DNA from: Pseudorhodobacter turbinis
GTDB lineage: Bacteria; Pseudomonadota; Alphaproteobacteria; Rhodobacterales; Rhodobacteraceae
DNA: 64,000 nucleotides
Assembly (NCBI RefSeq): GCF_005234135.1
Contig: NZ_CP039964.1
Span: 1,741,001-1,805,000, forward strand
Direction of reading: 5' to 3'
Below, one piece after another: positions 37,130 through 46,871 of this stretch. The notes under the pieces were generated by a model. The model saw only the letters and a list, made by a program, of their open reading frames with translations. It was not told the origin of the DNA and searched no databases. Position 1 is the stretch's first letter. Each line of letters begins with the position of its first letter. The position numbers were made by a program, and so were the translations under genes.

Positions 37130-38650
37130 ATGACCTCGCGCATTTTGACGATTACATCTATTTCTGCCCTTACCGCATTTCTTGCGGCCCCTGCCCTTGC
37201 CGACATTACGGCCGAGGAGGCCTGGAACAGCTGGAAAGACCTTGGCACCGCCCATGGTCAAACCCTAACCACAGGGTCCGAAAACCGTGCCGGCGACACC
37301 TTGACCATTACCGATCTAACCATCGAATTGGTCCAAGATGACGCCAAAGTCGCCGGTGTTATCCCCGAGGTCCGCTTTCGCGAAATGGGCGATGGTCGCG
37401 TTGAAGTAACGATGAGCAACGCCTACACGTTCAATATGGAAAGCGAGAATGCCGGCGGTGATCCTGTCAGCGGTACGTTTAACATTACCCAAAGCGGTGC
37501 CTCGCTTATCACCAGCGGAACGCCCGCAGCGATGAGCCATGATTACAACGCCGACAGCCTCAAGGTCAGCGTTGTCGACTTTGTAACCGACGGTATGCCA
37601 CGCGATATGGCGATTGACATGAACCTTCTGGACCTTGCGATGACGTATAATGTCGAGCCGGGCGACATCATGTCTGTCGCCTCTACGTTTGCCAGCAAGG
37701 CGTTGATGTTTTCGGCCAAAGGAACGGGTAACGATGGCGAGGGCGCATTTGATATAGCCGGTGAGGCGCATAACATCGCAGGCGTGACCGCATCCGCAAT
37801 TCCAGCCGAGATGGCGGAAAGTGATATTGTCAGCCAGCTTGCCAAAGGTATGAGTTCTGACGGTGCGTTCACCTATGACCGCGGCAGCCTGAAGGTGCGG
37901 GCCGAAGGTGAAGGCGGCGCTACCTCTAACTTTGACAGCAAGTCCAAGGGCGGCAGCCTGAAGGTCGCAATTGACAAGGACCGCATGTCGTATGGCGTGA
38001 TTGGCAAGGGTGTAGAGATGAAAGTCTCTGGCAGTTCCATTCCGTTTCCAGAACTGGCAGGCGCCTATGATCAGGCGGCCTTTAACCTGACGCTGCCAAT
38101 TTCCAAGTCGGATGAGGCAAAGGATTTCTCGATCGAGACACGGCTGGAAGGTTTGACCGTTTCCGACGCGATCTGGGGCATGATTGACTCGGGCGCCAGC
38201 CTGCCGCGTGATCCGGCAACGTTGATTGTTTCGCTTAAAGGCAAGGCAAAGCCGTTGATCGACATGCTTTCCGGCGACCCCGAAGCCGCGCCACAAGATC
38301 CCCCGCCGTTTGAGGTGGAGTCCGTGAATGTTGAGGAGGTTCAGCTGACCGTTGCGGGTGCTGAATTCAAGGGCAACGGCACATTGGCTTTTGACAATTC
38401 GCAGCCGCTGGTTTTGGGTGATGTGCTTCCGATGCCGACGGGCAAGTTGGACCTGTCGCTGGTGGGTGCAAATACGCTTTTGGGCAAGTTGCAGGCCTTG
38501 GGGTTCGTGCAGCAAGACATGGTTATGACCTTTGGTATGATGGCCGCCATGCTGGGTAAACCGGGAACCGAGCCGGACAGCTTTACATCTCAGGTGGAGT
38601 TCCTTGAGGGTGGCAAGATCACCGTAAACGGCGCGCCGATGCCGTTCTAA
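37130..38650 (+). CDS. DUF2125-family exported protein
   Basis: 506 residues. A signal peptide ends near APALA (about residue 24). The rest is a large beta-rich domain with repeated patterns such as LTITDLTIELVQDDAKVAG, consistent with DUF2125. It has no cysteine-rich or catalytic motif I recognise. DUF2125 proteins are alphaproteobacterial and their role is unknown. The open frame extends far upstream, but only this ATG (CGGAGAC upstream) starts a signal peptide. It has its own terminator. Confidence 0.85.
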   Translation: MTSRILTITSISALTAFLAAPALADITAEEAWNSWKDLGTAHGQTLTTGSENRAGDTLTITDLTIELVQDDAKVAGVIPEVRFREMGDGRVEVTMSNAYTFNMESENAGGDPVSGTFNITQSGASLITSGTPAAMSHDYNADSLKVSVVDFVTDGMPRDMAIDMNLLDLAMTYNVEPGDIMSVASTFASKALMFSAKGTGNDGEGAFDIAGEAHNIAGVTASAIPAEMAESDIVSQLAKGMSSDGAFTYDRGSLKVRAEGEGGATSNFDSKSKGGSLKVAIDKDRMSYGVIGKGVEMKVSGSSIPFPELAGAYDQAAFNLTLPISKSDEAKDFSIETRLEGLTVSDAIWGMIDSGASLPRDPATLIVSLKGKAKPLIDMLSGDPEAAPQDPPPFEVESVNVEEVQLTVAGAEFKGNGTLAFDNSQPLVLGDVLPMPTGKLDLSLVGANTLLGKLQALGFVQQDMVMTFGMMAAMLGKPGTEPDSFTSQVEFLEGGKITVNGAPMPF

Positions 38651-38672
38651 GGTTTTGAAATTTGGTGAACAG

Positions 38673-38699
38673 GGGCGGCCAACGGGCCGCCCTTTGTTA
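38673..38699 (+). terminator. Rho-independent terminator after the DUF2125 gene
   Basis: GGGCGGCC (38673-38680) pairs with GGCCGCCC (38685-38692) around the loop AACG, followed by TTTGTTAT. It lies 22 bases after the stop. Confidence 0.85.
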
Positions 38700-38764
38700 T
38701 TCTGAATGCTTGCTTTGACGCCCGTTGCGGCTTACCTGCCTATGGCACAGTGAAGGAGATCCCG

Positions 38765-40108
38765 ATGACACGCTCGCTTGAAACGCTGACCGAGGCGCTG
38801 TTGGTGGCCGCAAAACGCGCGGGCGCAGAGGCTGCCGATGCGATTGCCGTAGACGGTATTGCCACCGCAATTGATATTCGTGCAGGCAAGCTGGAACAGG
38901 CAGAACGCTCCGAAGGGGTGGAGCTGGGGCTGCGGGTGCTGATGGGCAAACGGCAGGCCTGTGTGTCGGTTTCCGATACTTCCGATGCCAGTATTGCTGC
39001 CATGGCCGAACGCGCCGTGGCGATGGCGCGCGAAGCCCCCGAGGATGCCTATGCCGGCCTCGCTGATCCGTCACAACTGGCGCAAGGCTGGGATATGGCC
39101 GCATTGGAACTGTGCGACCCGTCCGAGGAAGTCCCCGCCGCAACGCTGGAAGAAGATGCGCGCCGCGCCGAAGCCGCCGCGATGGCGGTGGAGGGCATTA
39201 CCCAAGTCGAAGCCTCTGCCAGCCAGTCACGTCGCCAAATCCACATGGCCGCCAGCAACGGGTTTTCAGGCGGCTACGGTCGGTCCTCGCGGTCGGTCTC
39301 GGCCGTGGCCTTTACCGGTAGCGGCACAGGGATGGAGCGGGATTGGGCCGCCGAGGGCCGCATTTTCGCCGCCGACCTGCCAAGCGCGGATGAAATCGGT
39401 GCGCTTGCAGCATCCCGCGCGCTGGAACGTGTCGGGGCGCGCCAGCCCAAAACCGGCGCCTATCCGGTGCTTTATGATGAACGCATTTCCTCGGGGATCA
39501 TCGGCCATATGCTGGGCGCGATCAACGGGGCCACGATCGCGCGTGGTTCGGGCTGGTTGCGTGATGCGCTGGGCCGGCAAATCCTGCCCTCGGGCCTTTC
39601 GGTGATCGAGGACCCGCACCGCGCCCGCATTTCCGGCAGCCGCGCCTTTGACGGCGAGGGTTTGCCGACGGCGCGCCGCGCGATTGTCAAGGATGGCGTT
39701 TTGACCGGCTGGGTCCTGGACCTTGCCACAGCGCGCAAGCTGGGGATGCAAAGCACTGGCAATGCGGCACGCGGCACGTCTTCGCCACCCTCGCCCGGTA
39801 CATCGAATATCGACCTGACCCAAGGTACAAAATCGCGGGCAGAGCTGTTGGCCGATATGGGCACGGGGCTGCTGGTGACCTCGCTTATCGGGTCGTCGAT
39901 TAACCCCACAACGGGCGATTATTCGCGCGGGGCATCGGGCTTTTGGGTCGAAAACGGTCAGATCGCCTATGCCGTGAATGAATGTACCATCGCCGGCAAT
40001 CTGCGCGATATGCTAATGCGGATGACGCCTGCGAATGATGCGCGGATGCATATGTCCACGCGCGTGCCGTCCTTGCTGATCGAAGGGTTGACGCTTGCCG
40101 GGGCTTGA
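38765..40108 (+). CDS. pmbA: PmbA/TldE-family metalloprotease subunit
   Basis: 447 residues. It matches the TldE/PmbA type: an N-terminal domain with VDGIATAIDIRAGKLEQAERSE, ASNGFSGGYGRSSRSVSAVA, and a C-terminal half with GTSSPPSPGTSNIDL. TldD/TldE form a heterodimeric protease involved in peptide maturation and turnover; no tldD lies in this window. ATG 38765 follows AAGGAGA; an earlier in-frame ATG at 38750 lacks it. It overlaps cysQ by 14 bases. Confidence 0.93.
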   Translation: MTRSLETLTEALLVAAKRAGAEAADAIAVDGIATAIDIRAGKLEQAERSEGVELGLRVLMGKRQACVSVSDTSDASIAAMAERAVAMAREAPEDAYAGLADPSQLAQGWDMAALELCDPSEEVPAATLEEDARRAEAAAMAVEGITQVEASASQSRRQIHMAASNGFSGGYGRSSRSVSAVAFTGSGTGMERDWAAEGRIFAADLPSADEIGALAASRALERVGARQPKTGAYPVLYDERISSGIIGHMLGAINGATIARGSGWLRDALGRQILPSGLSVIEDPHRARISGSRAFDGEGLPTARRAIVKDGVLTGWVLDLATARKLGMQSTGNAARGTSSPPSPGTSNIDLTQGTKSRAELLADMGTGLLVTSLIGSSINPTTGDYSRGASGFWVENGQIAYAVNECTIAGNLRDMLMRMTPANDARMHMSTRVPSLLIEGLTLAGA

Positions 40109-40874
40109 TACCGATCTAGGGCTTTTGGTCGATGCCGCGCGTGCGGCGGGGCCAATCGCGATGCAGCATTTCCGCCGTAACCCGCAGGTGTGGGACAAGG
40201 GCGGGGATGCGGGGCCAGTAACGGCGGCGGATTTGGCCGTGAACGATATGTTGGCCACGCGCCTGCAAGCTGCGCGCCCCGATTACGGCTGGTTATCCGA
40301 AGAGACCCCCGATGGCACCGACCGCCTACGTGCGCGGCGTGTGTTTATCATCGACCCGATTGACGGCACCCGCGCCTTTATCGACGGGCAGGACAGCTTT
40401 GCCCATTCGCTTGCGATTGCCGAGGATGGCGTGATCATCGCAGCCGCCGTTTATCTTCCCGCCAAAGACCGCATGTATAGCGCCCACGCGCAGGGGCCGG
40501 CCCTGTGCAACGGTAAATTGATCGCGGCCTCGGCGGCGATAGAGGCGAATAACGCAAGCGTGCTGACCTCTAAACCCAATATGGCAGCAGGGCATTGGCC
40601 CGCAGGGGTGCCGACGCTGGATCGCGCCTTCCGGCCATCGCTTGCCTACCGGCTTTGCCTTGTGGCGCAGGGCCGTTACGATTCAATGCTGGCCTTTCGT
40701 CCGACATGGGAATGGGACATTGCGGCGGGGGCATTAATTGCCGAACGAGCCGGCGCTGTGGCCAGTGATGGCAAGGGTGCCGCGCTCAAATTCAATGAGG
40801 CTGATCCGCGTACCGCAGGGATTATCGTGGCCCCACGCGGACTTCATGCCGATCTGATCGCACGGCGCGGCTAA
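40095..40874 (+). CDS. cysQ: 3'(2'),5'-bisphosphate nucleotidase / inositol-monophosphatase family (CysQ-like)
   Basis: 259 residues from a TTG start inside the pmbA 3' end. The metal-site motifs are WLSEETPD (glutamates), DPIDGTRAFIDG near residue 95 and the C-terminal WEWDIAAGALIAERAGA. CysQ removes phosphate from PAP formed in sulfate assimilation. Lithium-sensitive inositol-phosphatase relatives share these motifs, so substrate is not certain. TTG 40095 was chosen because no ATG exists near the conserved start. Confidence 0.85.
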   Translation: MPGLDTDLGLLVDAARAAGPIAMQHFRRNPQVWDKGGDAGPVTAADLAVNDMLATRLQAARPDYGWLSEETPDGTDRLRARRVFIIDPIDGTRAFIDGQDSFAHSLAIAEDGVIIAAAVYLPAKDRMYSAHAQGPALCNGKLIAASAAIEANNASVLTSKPNMAAGHWPAGVPTLDRAFRPSLAYRLCLVAQGRYDSMLAFRPTWEWDIAAGALIAERAGAVASDGKGAALKFNEADPRTAGIIVAPRGLHADLIARRG

Positions 40875-40942
40875 ACACCCCTTGGCCTTTGGCCCTTGGA
40901 TGCGCATATATAACAGAACAGTTTCGACGAAAGAGGGATGCT

Positions 40943-41860
40943 ATGTTGACGTTTGGCGAACAATCGGGTGCGGTAAACGCCGCTGCGGATGAAAATCTGA
41001 TCAAGGAAGGGACGGAGGCCACCTTTATGGCCGATGTCATCGAGGCTAGTAAAGAAATCCCGGTGATCGTGGATTTCTGGGCGCCTTGGTGCGGCCCCTG
41101 CAAGCAACTTGGCCCTGCGCTGGAGGCGGCTGTGACCGCAGCCAAGGGCAAGGTGCGTATGGTCAAAATCAACGTCGATGAAAACCCCGCAATTTCGGCC
41201 GAGCTGCGCATCCAGTCCATCCCAACCGTCTATGCCTTTCACGACGGCAAACCCGTTGACGGCTTTCAAGGTGCGCTGCCCGCGTCCGAGTTGAAAACCT
41301 TTGTTGATAAACTTGCCGCCCTTGCCGGCGATGGTGGGCTGGCCGATGCGATTGAGGCCGCCGAGGGGATGCTGACCGATGGCGATTTCGCCGATGCCGT
41401 CGAAACCTTTGCCGCCATTCTGGAAGAGGAACCCGAAAACCCGCTGGCCTTTGGCGGGCTTTTGCGCGCCCATCTTGCGCTGGGTGAGGTGGCACAGGCC
41501 GAGGCCCTTTTGGCCGCTGTTCCCGCCAAAATCGCCAACGCCCAAGAGGTAGAAGCTGCACGCGCCCAGATCGCGCTGTTGCATCAAGCCGCCAACGCCG
41601 GCCCCGAGGCCGAGCTGCGCGCCGCAGTCGAGGCCGATCCTGAAAACCATCAGGCGCGCTTTGATCTGGCCCAAGCGCTTCATGCGGCCGGCAAGGTAGA
41701 GGAAGCCGTCGATGAATTGCTCGAAATCTTCCGCCGTGACCGCGAATGGAACGACGCCGCCGCCAAGACCCAGCTCTTCACGATCTTTGAGGCACTGACC
41801 CCCAAAGACCCGATTGCCTTGACAGGTCGGCGCAAACTATCGTCAATGATATTTGCCTAA
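40943..41860 (+). CDS. Thioredoxin-TPR co-chaperone (CnoX/YbbN-like)
   Basis: 305 residues. An N-terminal thioredoxin fold has WAPWCGPCKQL with both redox cysteines (near residue 55), unlike E. coli YbbN, which lacks the active CxxC. The C-terminal half consists of alpha-helical TPR-like repeats (GDFADAVETFAAILEEEPENPLAF, then two more). CnoX proteins hold unfolded, oxidised proteins for GroEL. ATG 40943 has AAGAGGG upstream. Confidence 0.9.
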   Translation: MLTFGEQSGAVNAAADENLIKEGTEATFMADVIEASKEIPVIVDFWAPWCGPCKQLGPALEAAVTAAKGKVRMVKINVDENPAISAELRIQSIPTVYAFHDGKPVDGFQGALPASELKTFVDKLAALAGDGGLADAIEAAEGMLTDGDFADAVETFAAILEEEPENPLAFGGLLRAHLALGEVAQAEALLAAVPAKIANAQEVEAARAQIALLHQAANAGPEAELRAAVEADPENHQARFDLAQALHAAGKVEEAVDELLEIFRRDREWNDAAAKTQLFTIFEALTPKDPIALTGRRKLSSMIFA

Positions 41861-41886
41861 CGGAAAATGCGGCCTAGCTGCTGGAT

Positions 41887-42537
41887 ATGAAACACATACG
41901 CGATTTACCCGAGATCATTCCCGTCTTTCCGCTGCCCGGCGCATTGCTGTTGCCGCGCGCCCGTTTGCCGCTGCATATATTTGAGCCGCGCTACCTGCAA
42001 ATGCTGGAAGATTGCATGAAGACCCCTCATCGGTTGATCGGCATGGTCCAGACGCGGGATGTGCCGGCCAACCAAGGCGGAGAGCCGCGCCTGCATGCCA
42101 TCGGCTGTGCCGGCCGTATGACAGGGTTTTCCGAAACCGAGGACGGGCGCTATATGATCACGCTTTCGGGCATTTCCCGTTTTCGTCTGCGCAAAGAGAT
42201 AGAGGGATTTTCCCCCTATCGCCGCGCCGAGGTGGATTGGAAGGGCTTTGAACGCGATCAGGGCGATGTAGAAAAAGATCCACGATTTGAGCGGGCCCAT
42301 TTCATGGCTTTGTTGCAGCGGTTCTTTGAATCGCTGGATCTTTCGACCGATTGGGACAGCTTGCGCGACGCGGATGAGGAGCTTTTGATAAACTCCCTTT
42401 CCATGCTGTGCCCGTTTTCCCCCGAGGACAAGCAAGCCTTGCTAGAGGCGCCAACCCTGATCACACGGCGCGAAACAATGGTAACCCTGATCGAATTTGC
42501 CCTTCATGGCGGATCGGGAAAGGAAAGAATGCAATGA
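41887..42537 (+). CDS. Lon N-terminal (substrate-binding) domain protein
   Basis: 216 residues containing only the Lon substrate-binding domain: [31 protein letters not shown], and [12 protein letters not shown] further on. It lacks the ATPase and protease parts of Lon. Such proteins are widespread in alphaproteobacteria and of unknown function. Its stop overlaps the Trm112-like gene (ATGA). Confidence 0.92.
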   Translation: MKHIRDLPEIIPVFPLPGALLLPRARLPLHIFEPRYLQMLEDCMKTPHRLIGMVQTRDVPANQGGEPRLHAIGCAGRMTGFSETEDGRYMITLSGISRFRLRKEIEGFSPYRRAEVDWKGFERDQGDVEKDPRFERAHFMALLQRFFESLDLSTDWDSLRDADEELLINSLSMLCPFSPEDKQALLEAPTLITRRETMVTLIEFALHGGSGKERMQ

Positions 42538-42719
42538 CAAACACCCCCCCCGTTATCGACCGCCGTATGCTAGAGGCATTGGTTTGCCCGATGACACAAG
42601 CCACCCTGACCTATGACGCGGCAGCCCAAGAGCTGATCTCAAAACCCGCGAAAATGGCCTTTCCTATTCGTAACGGCATCCCGATCATGTTGATCGCCGA
42701 AGCCCGCGCACTGGATTGA
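42534..42719 (+). CDS. Trm112-family small protein
   Basis: 61 residues. It fits the Trm112/YcaR family: [20 protein letters not shown] and the [12 protein letters not shown] segment. Only one of the usual CPxC cysteines is kept (CPMTQ), so it is unlikely to bind zinc there. In other organisms these proteins activate methyltransferases. The ATG overlaps the preceding stop. The frame is open upstream inside the Lon-N gene. Confidence 0.85.
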   Translation: MTNTPPVIDRRMLEALVCPMTQATLTYDAAAQELISKPAKMAFPIRNGIPIMLIAEARALD

Positions 42720-42726
42720 GGCGGCT

Positions 42727-43170
42727 ATGCGCAACTTTTTGACCTATGCGGTTTTCATCCTCGGCGTTGTTGCCATTGGCACCAGCATCGGGCTGATCAC
42801 CTTGCCTGGCATGTGGTACACGGGCTTGGAGAAGCCATGGTTCACCCCGCCGAACTGGGTGTTCGGGCCGGTCTGGACCACGCTTTATGTGCTGATCGGT
42901 TGGGTTGGCGCGCGTAAGTGGCTTTATGGCGGCGCAGGCGGTCTTTGGTGGGCGCAGATGGCGGCTAATTTCCTTTGGTCGCCGGTGTTTTTCGCGCTGC
43001 AGATGCCACTTGCAGGGCTTGCTGTGATCATTGTCATGTGGCTGTTGATCGCCGCGTTCATCGTAAAAGAGCAGCACAGTGACCGGCTCTCGGCGGCGCT
43101 GTTCCTGCCCTATCTTGCGTGGGTCAGCCTTGCGACGGCCCTGAACGTCGGCATCGTGGTGTTGAACTGA
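42727..43170 (+). CDS. tspO: TspO/MBR-family tryptophan-rich membrane protein
   Basis: 147 residues, five membrane segments. The family signature WFTPPNWVFGPVWTTLYVLIGW is near residues 38-60, and many tryptophans are present. TspO binds tetrapyrroles; in Rhodobacter it modulates photosynthesis-gene expression. It is close to the Trm112-like gene (7 bases) and may share its message. Confidence 0.93.
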   Translation: MRNFLTYAVFILGVVAIGTSIGLITLPGMWYTGLEKPWFTPPNWVFGPVWTTLYVLIGWVGARKWLYGGAGGLWWAQMAANFLWSPVFFALQMPLAGLAVIIVMWLLIAAFIVKEQHSDRLSAALFLPYLAWVSLATALNVGIVVLN

Positions 43171-43250
43171 CAGGTTTCAAATGAACTGGCGCTGTGCGGC
43201 CCTTTGCCGTAGATTTGGACCAACCCCGTTCAGCACCTTTGGAAACCAAG

Positions 43251-44129
43251 ATGTTCACAGCCACGCTTTTGACCAACCCCGCCACCCCCATCCTTGACCG
43301 CACCACTGTTGAAAGTTTGCGCAATGCATGGGGCGGTGGCGATGCCCGCTGGCTGAACCCCGCCATTGCCGCAGAATTTCCGTTGGAATCCCGCCCGGAA
43401 AACCTGTGGGACGCGTGGGAAGGCATGCAAGCGGTTGGCATTGATCTGATCGTGCAGCCCACTGCCAACCGCCGCAAACACCTGCTGCTTGCCGATATGG
43501 ACAGCACCATGATCCAGCAAGAATGTATTGATGAGCTCGCAGCGGCGGCTGGCATCGGTACGCATGTGGCAGGCATCACCGCCCGCGCGATGAACGGAGA
43601 GCTGGATTTCGACGATGCCCTGCGTGAACGCGTGGCCTTGCTCAAGGGTTTGCCCGAGGCTGTGATTGAGCAGGTCTACCGCGACCATATCACCTTGATG
43701 CCGGGTGGGCGGGTGTTGCTGGCCACGATGAAGGCCAATGGCGCGCGGGCGGCTCTGGTTTCGGGCGGGTTCACCGAGTTCACGCAACGCGTTGCCACCA
43801 CGCTTGGTTTTGATGAGAACCGCGCCAATGTTTTGCATATCGCGGATGGCGTATTGACCGGCACCGTCGCCGAGCCGATCCTTGGACGCGAGGCCAAGGT
43901 TCAGGCCCTGCAAGAGATCGCAGCCCAAATGGGTATCACGGCCGCCGAGGTGATTGCCGTCGGCGATGGCGCGAATGATCTGGGGATGCTGGGACTGGCG
44001 GGGGCTGGTGTCGCACTCCACGCCAAGCCGAGCGTGGCCGCGCAATGTGATATCCGCATCAACCACGGTGATCTGACGGCGCTTTTGTATCTGCAAGGCT
44101 ATGCCATCAAAGACTTCGTAGGTATTTGA
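43251..44129 (+). CDS. serB: Phosphoserine phosphatase SerB
   Basis: 292 residues. HAD motifs are clear: motif I ADMDSTMIQQECIDELA near residue 82 (DxDST), motif II SGGFTEFT, and motif III GDGANDLGML. The N-terminal ~75 residues are a small regulatory-like domain. It makes serine from phosphoserine. ATG 43251 was preferred because the homologous start is FTATLLT-like; the frame is open to 43194. It converges on dnaQ. Confidence 0.95.
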   Translation: MFTATLLTNPATPILDRTTVESLRNAWGGGDARWLNPAIAAEFPLESRPENLWDAWEGMQAVGIDLIVQPTANRRKHLLLADMDSTMIQQECIDELAAAAGIGTHVAGITARAMNGELDFDDALRERVALLKGLPEAVIEQVYRDHITLMPGGRVLLATMKANGARAALVSGGFTEFTQRVATTLGFDENRANVLHIADGVLTGTVAEPILGREAKVQALQEIAAQMGITAAEVIAVGDGANDLGMLGLAGAGVALHAKPSVAAQCDIRINHGDLTALLYLQGYAIKDFVGI

Positions 44130-44157
44130 AATCACAGTATTTCTACGTGCGATGGGC

Positions 44158-44853
44158 TTATTGACGCTTTGCCCAGATCGCAGCTTCACCCAGCTTTTCT
44201 ACAAAAGCCGCATGGGCCGCCGCCTCATCCCCCGTCAAGCGTGAGGGCAGGGCGGTGGCACGCGGCTGGGGGCGCCAGGCGGTAGCGATCTCTGCACCTT
44301 CCTTACTGCGGTTGTTCTCGGTGGAAAGCACAAAATCCGGCTGCCTGCCGCCGATAAGCTCCAGATAAACCTCGGCCAGAATTTCACTGTCCAACAGCGC
44401 GCCGTGTTTTTCACGCCCCGAGTTATCAACCCCGAAGCGCCGGCAAAGCGCATCGAGAGAGCTGGGGGAGCCCGGAAACTTTTGCCGCGCCATCGCCAAA
44501 GTATCCAAAGCCTGCGCATTGGGCAGTTTCGGCAAGCCAATCGCGCCCAGCTCATGATTGAGGAACTTCATATCAAAACTGGCGTTGTGGATGACCATTA
44601 TATCGGTGCCAACAAAGTCCAGAAACGCCTGTGCGACATCCCGAAAAAGCGGCTTATCCCGCAAGAAATCATCGCCCAAGCCATGCACCTCAAAGGCGGC
44701 CTTAGGCATAGAGCGTTGGGGGTTGATATATTCGTGAAAGGTGCGCCCCGTGGGCATGTGGTTGAACAGCTCTACTGCGCCGATTTCAACGATACGGTCG
44801 CCCTCGGACGGTTCAAACCCTGTGGTTTCGGTATCAAGAACGATCTCACGCAT
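44158..44853 (-). CDS. dnaQ: DNA polymerase III epsilon subunit (3'-5' proofreading exonuclease)
   Basis: 231 residues. The exonuclease motifs are Exo I VLDTETTGFEP, Exo II HNASFDMKFLNHE and Exo III HGALLDSEILAEVYLEL. It proofreads replication. ATG 44853 overlaps the end of coaE; the frame extends 18 codons further inside coaE. dnaQ, coaE, aroE and maf form a tightly packed operon leading away from the origin. Confidence 0.95.
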   Translation of the reverse strand: MREIVLDTETTGFEPSEGDRIVEIGAVELFNHMPTGRTFHEYINPQRSMPKAAFEVHGLGDDFLRDKPLFRDVAQAFLDFVGTDIMVIHNASFDMKFLNHELGAIGLPKLPNAQALDTLAMARQKFPGSPSSLDALCRRFGVDNSGREKHGALLDSEILAEVYLELIGGRQPDFVLSTENNRSKEGAEIATAWRPQPRATALPSRLTGDEAAAHAAFVEKLGEAAIWAKRQ

Positions 44854-45436
44854 TTCTAGCCTTTCGGATATAGGCGACCAGCGCGGTAACGCATGCGCCT
44901 GCTGCATCCATGCTTAACGTTTCAATAATATGGGTCGCGCGCGCGCGTTTTTCCACATCAGGCATTTGACGCGACAGGATGGTTTGGAATTGTGCATCGG
45001 TCATCCCGTCACGCGCCATCACACGGGCACGTTGCAGGGCAGCGGGCGCAGTGACAAGCAAGGTGGCGTCCATCTCTACCTCGGTGCCTTTTTCGAACAA
45101 AAGCGGGATGTCGAAAACAACGATATCGGCCGATGCTTTGGCCAAGAAATCCGCACGGTCGGTAGCAACAAGCGGATGAACGATTGCCTCAATGCTGGAA
45201 AGGGCTGTGTCATCGGCCGCGATGATGGTTTTGAGCGCGGGCCTGTCCACAGCACCATCCATGACCGCTTGCGGCCAAACAGCGGCAATCGGCGCCACCG
45301 CTGCACCGCCCCGCGCATAAAGCCGGTGAACGGCTGCATCCGCATCCCAGACAGGCAAGCCCGCAGCCGCAAAGAACCCTGCGGTCGTGGATTTTCCCAT
45401 CCCAATGGATCCGGTCAGGCCAAGACGGTATGGCAT
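44846..45436 (-). CDS. coaE: Dephospho-CoA kinase
   Basis: 196 residues. P-loop GLTGSIGMGKSTTAGFF near residues 7-23, WDADAAVHRLYA, and VVFDIPLLFEKG, all typical of CoaE. It phosphorylates the ribose of dephospho-CoA, the last step of CoA synthesis. The start (45436) shares one base with the aroE stop. Confidence 0.96.
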   Translation of the reverse strand: MPYRLGLTGSIGMGKSTTAGFFAAAGLPVWDADAAVHRLYARGGAAVAPIAAVWPQAVMDGAVDRPALKTIIAADDTALSSIEAIVHPLVATDRADFLAKASADIVVFDIPLLFEKGTEVEMDATLLVTAPAALQRARVMARDGMTDAQFQTILSRQMPDVEKRARATHIIETLSMDAAGACVTALVAYIRKARNA

Positions 45437-46275
45437 TACACCCCCATTACCCTCTCGCGGGCTTCGTCATCGACATCCGGACGCTGGCCAAACCACCGTT
45501 CAAACCCCGGGGCGGCCTGATGCAAGAGCATGCCCAAACCATCCACCGTTTTGCAGCCGCGCGCAGCGGCCGCCGTCAGAAATTCGGTTTGAAGCGGCGT
45601 ATAGACTAGATCGGTCACCAGCGCTTTCGGGTTCAGCTCGGCCAAAGACAGATTGAACTCTGGCTTGCCAACCATCCCCAGTGACGTGGTGTTAACAACC
45701 GTCGCGGCATCCCAAAGCTGATGTGGTGCTTGCACCCAATCCACCACGGTGATTTTTGCGCCAAAATCGGTGCGCAAAGCTTCGGCACGCGGGCGGGTTC
45801 GGTTGGTCAGGCGGATCTCTGGCACACCGGCATCAATCAAGGCGGCCAAGATTGCACGCGCGGCTCCACCTGCACCGAAAACCACCGCCGGCCCCGACTT
45901 TGGTTCCCAATCGGGGGCATGTTGGCGGAGGTTTGCCATGAAACCGTAACCATCCGTATTGTCGGCGTGAATTTTGCCGTCAGCGCGGAAGATAAGGGTA
46001 TTGGCGGCACCAATCAGGGCGGCCCGATCGGTCACGATATCGGCAAGTTTGAGCACGGATTCCTTATGGGGAAGGGTCACATTCAACCCGACAAATCCCA
46101 TTTTTGGCAATGTATGCAGGACCTCTTCCAAATCGGCCCGCGCGATATCCATCGGGATATAATACCCCTGAAGCCCGTAGCGCTTGAGCCAGTAATTGTG
46201 CAAGATCGGTGATCTGCTATGCGCAATCGGCGTGCCTATAACCCCGGCCAACGGGATGCGTGGATGGTCTGTCAT
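45436..46275 (-). CDS. aroE: Shikimate dehydrogenase
   Basis: 279 residues. Shikimate-binding [14 protein letters not shown] near the N-terminus, the catalytic lysine in [22 protein letters not shown] and the NADP-binding GAGGAARAI. It reduces 3-dehydroshikimate. ATG 46275 was chosen (overlapping the maf stop, ATGA); the frame is open 60 codons upstream inside maf. Confidence 0.96.
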   Translation of the reverse strand: MTDHPRIPLAGVIGTPIAHSRSPILHNYWLKRYGLQGYYIPMDIARADLEEVLHTLPKMGFVGLNVTLPHKESVLKLADIVTDRAALIGAANTLIFRADGKIHADNTDGYGFMANLRQHAPDWEPKSGPAVVFGAGGAARAILAALIDAGVPEIRLTNRTRPRAEALRTDFGAKITVVDWVQAPHQLWDAATVVNTTSLGMVGKPEFNLSLAELNPKALVTDLVYTPLQTEFLTAAAARGCKTVDGLGMLLHQAAPGFERWFGQRPDVDDEARERVMGV

Positions 46276-46871
46276 GTCTCTAGGAACCCCCTCGTTCTGA
46301 GATAGCCCAAGAGGGGCAACAGGGGAAGCCCAAGGATGGTGAAGTAATCCCCCTCGACCGCAGAAAACAAACGAACGCCTTCCTCTTCCAGCAGATAGCC
46401 ACCGGCAGAATGCTGGATCGATGCCCAGTTCCGGTCGATATACCCTTGGAGCCAATGATCAGAGAAATCATGCATCGTCAGTCGCGCCTTGCCTATATGT
46501 CGCCATATGGGGCTGCCCTCATGATAGATCACCACTGCTGACAAAAGCTGATGGGTTTGACCGCGCAATTGTTGTAACTGGGTCGTCGCATCTTTTGGGG
46601 TCAGGGGTTTTCCCCATGCTTTACCTTTAAAATCAAGTACTTGATCACAACCTAGAACCAAAGCATCGTGGTTCTTTTCACCAAGCTTTCGGGCTTTCGC
46701 CTCTGCCAAAAAATCTGCAATATCACGCGGTTTTGCACCATCAGCCTCCAGGCTAGCACGCAAGGATTCCTCATCAATACGGGCCGGCAGTGCAGTCACA
46801 TCAAGCCCTGCAGACTGTAAAAGACGCAAGCGCGTGGAGGAGGCCGAGGCAAGAATAAGCTGTGGTATCAC
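46272..46871 (-). CDS. maf: Maf-family nucleotide pyrophosphatase
   Basis: 199 residues. The Maf signature [19 protein letters not shown] opens the protein, with the acidic catalytic [12 protein letters not shown] near residue 74 and YLLEEEG. Maf hydrolyses non-canonical nucleotides and is linked to septum control in some bacteria. It uses a GTG start at 46871, immediately beside the candidate origin. Confidence 0.93.
   Translation of the reverse strand: MIPQLILASASSTRLRLLQSAGLDVTALPARIDEESLRASLEADGAKPRDIADFLAEAKARKLGEKNHDALVLGCDQVLDFKGKAWGKPLTPKDATTQLQQLRGQTHQLLSAVVIYHEGSPIWRHIGKARLTMHDFSDHWLQGYIDRNWASIQHSAGGYLLEEEGVRLFSAVEGDYFTILGLPLLPLLGYLRTRGFLET

Noticed and set aside
37316..38515. A 399-codon minus-strand open frame opposite the DUF2125 gene
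   Set aside because: No family motif and no ribosome site, while the plus strand has a signal peptide, ribosome site and terminator.
43230..44189. A 319-codon minus-strand frame opposite serB
   Set aside because: serB keeps all HAD motifs on the plus strand, so this is a shadow.
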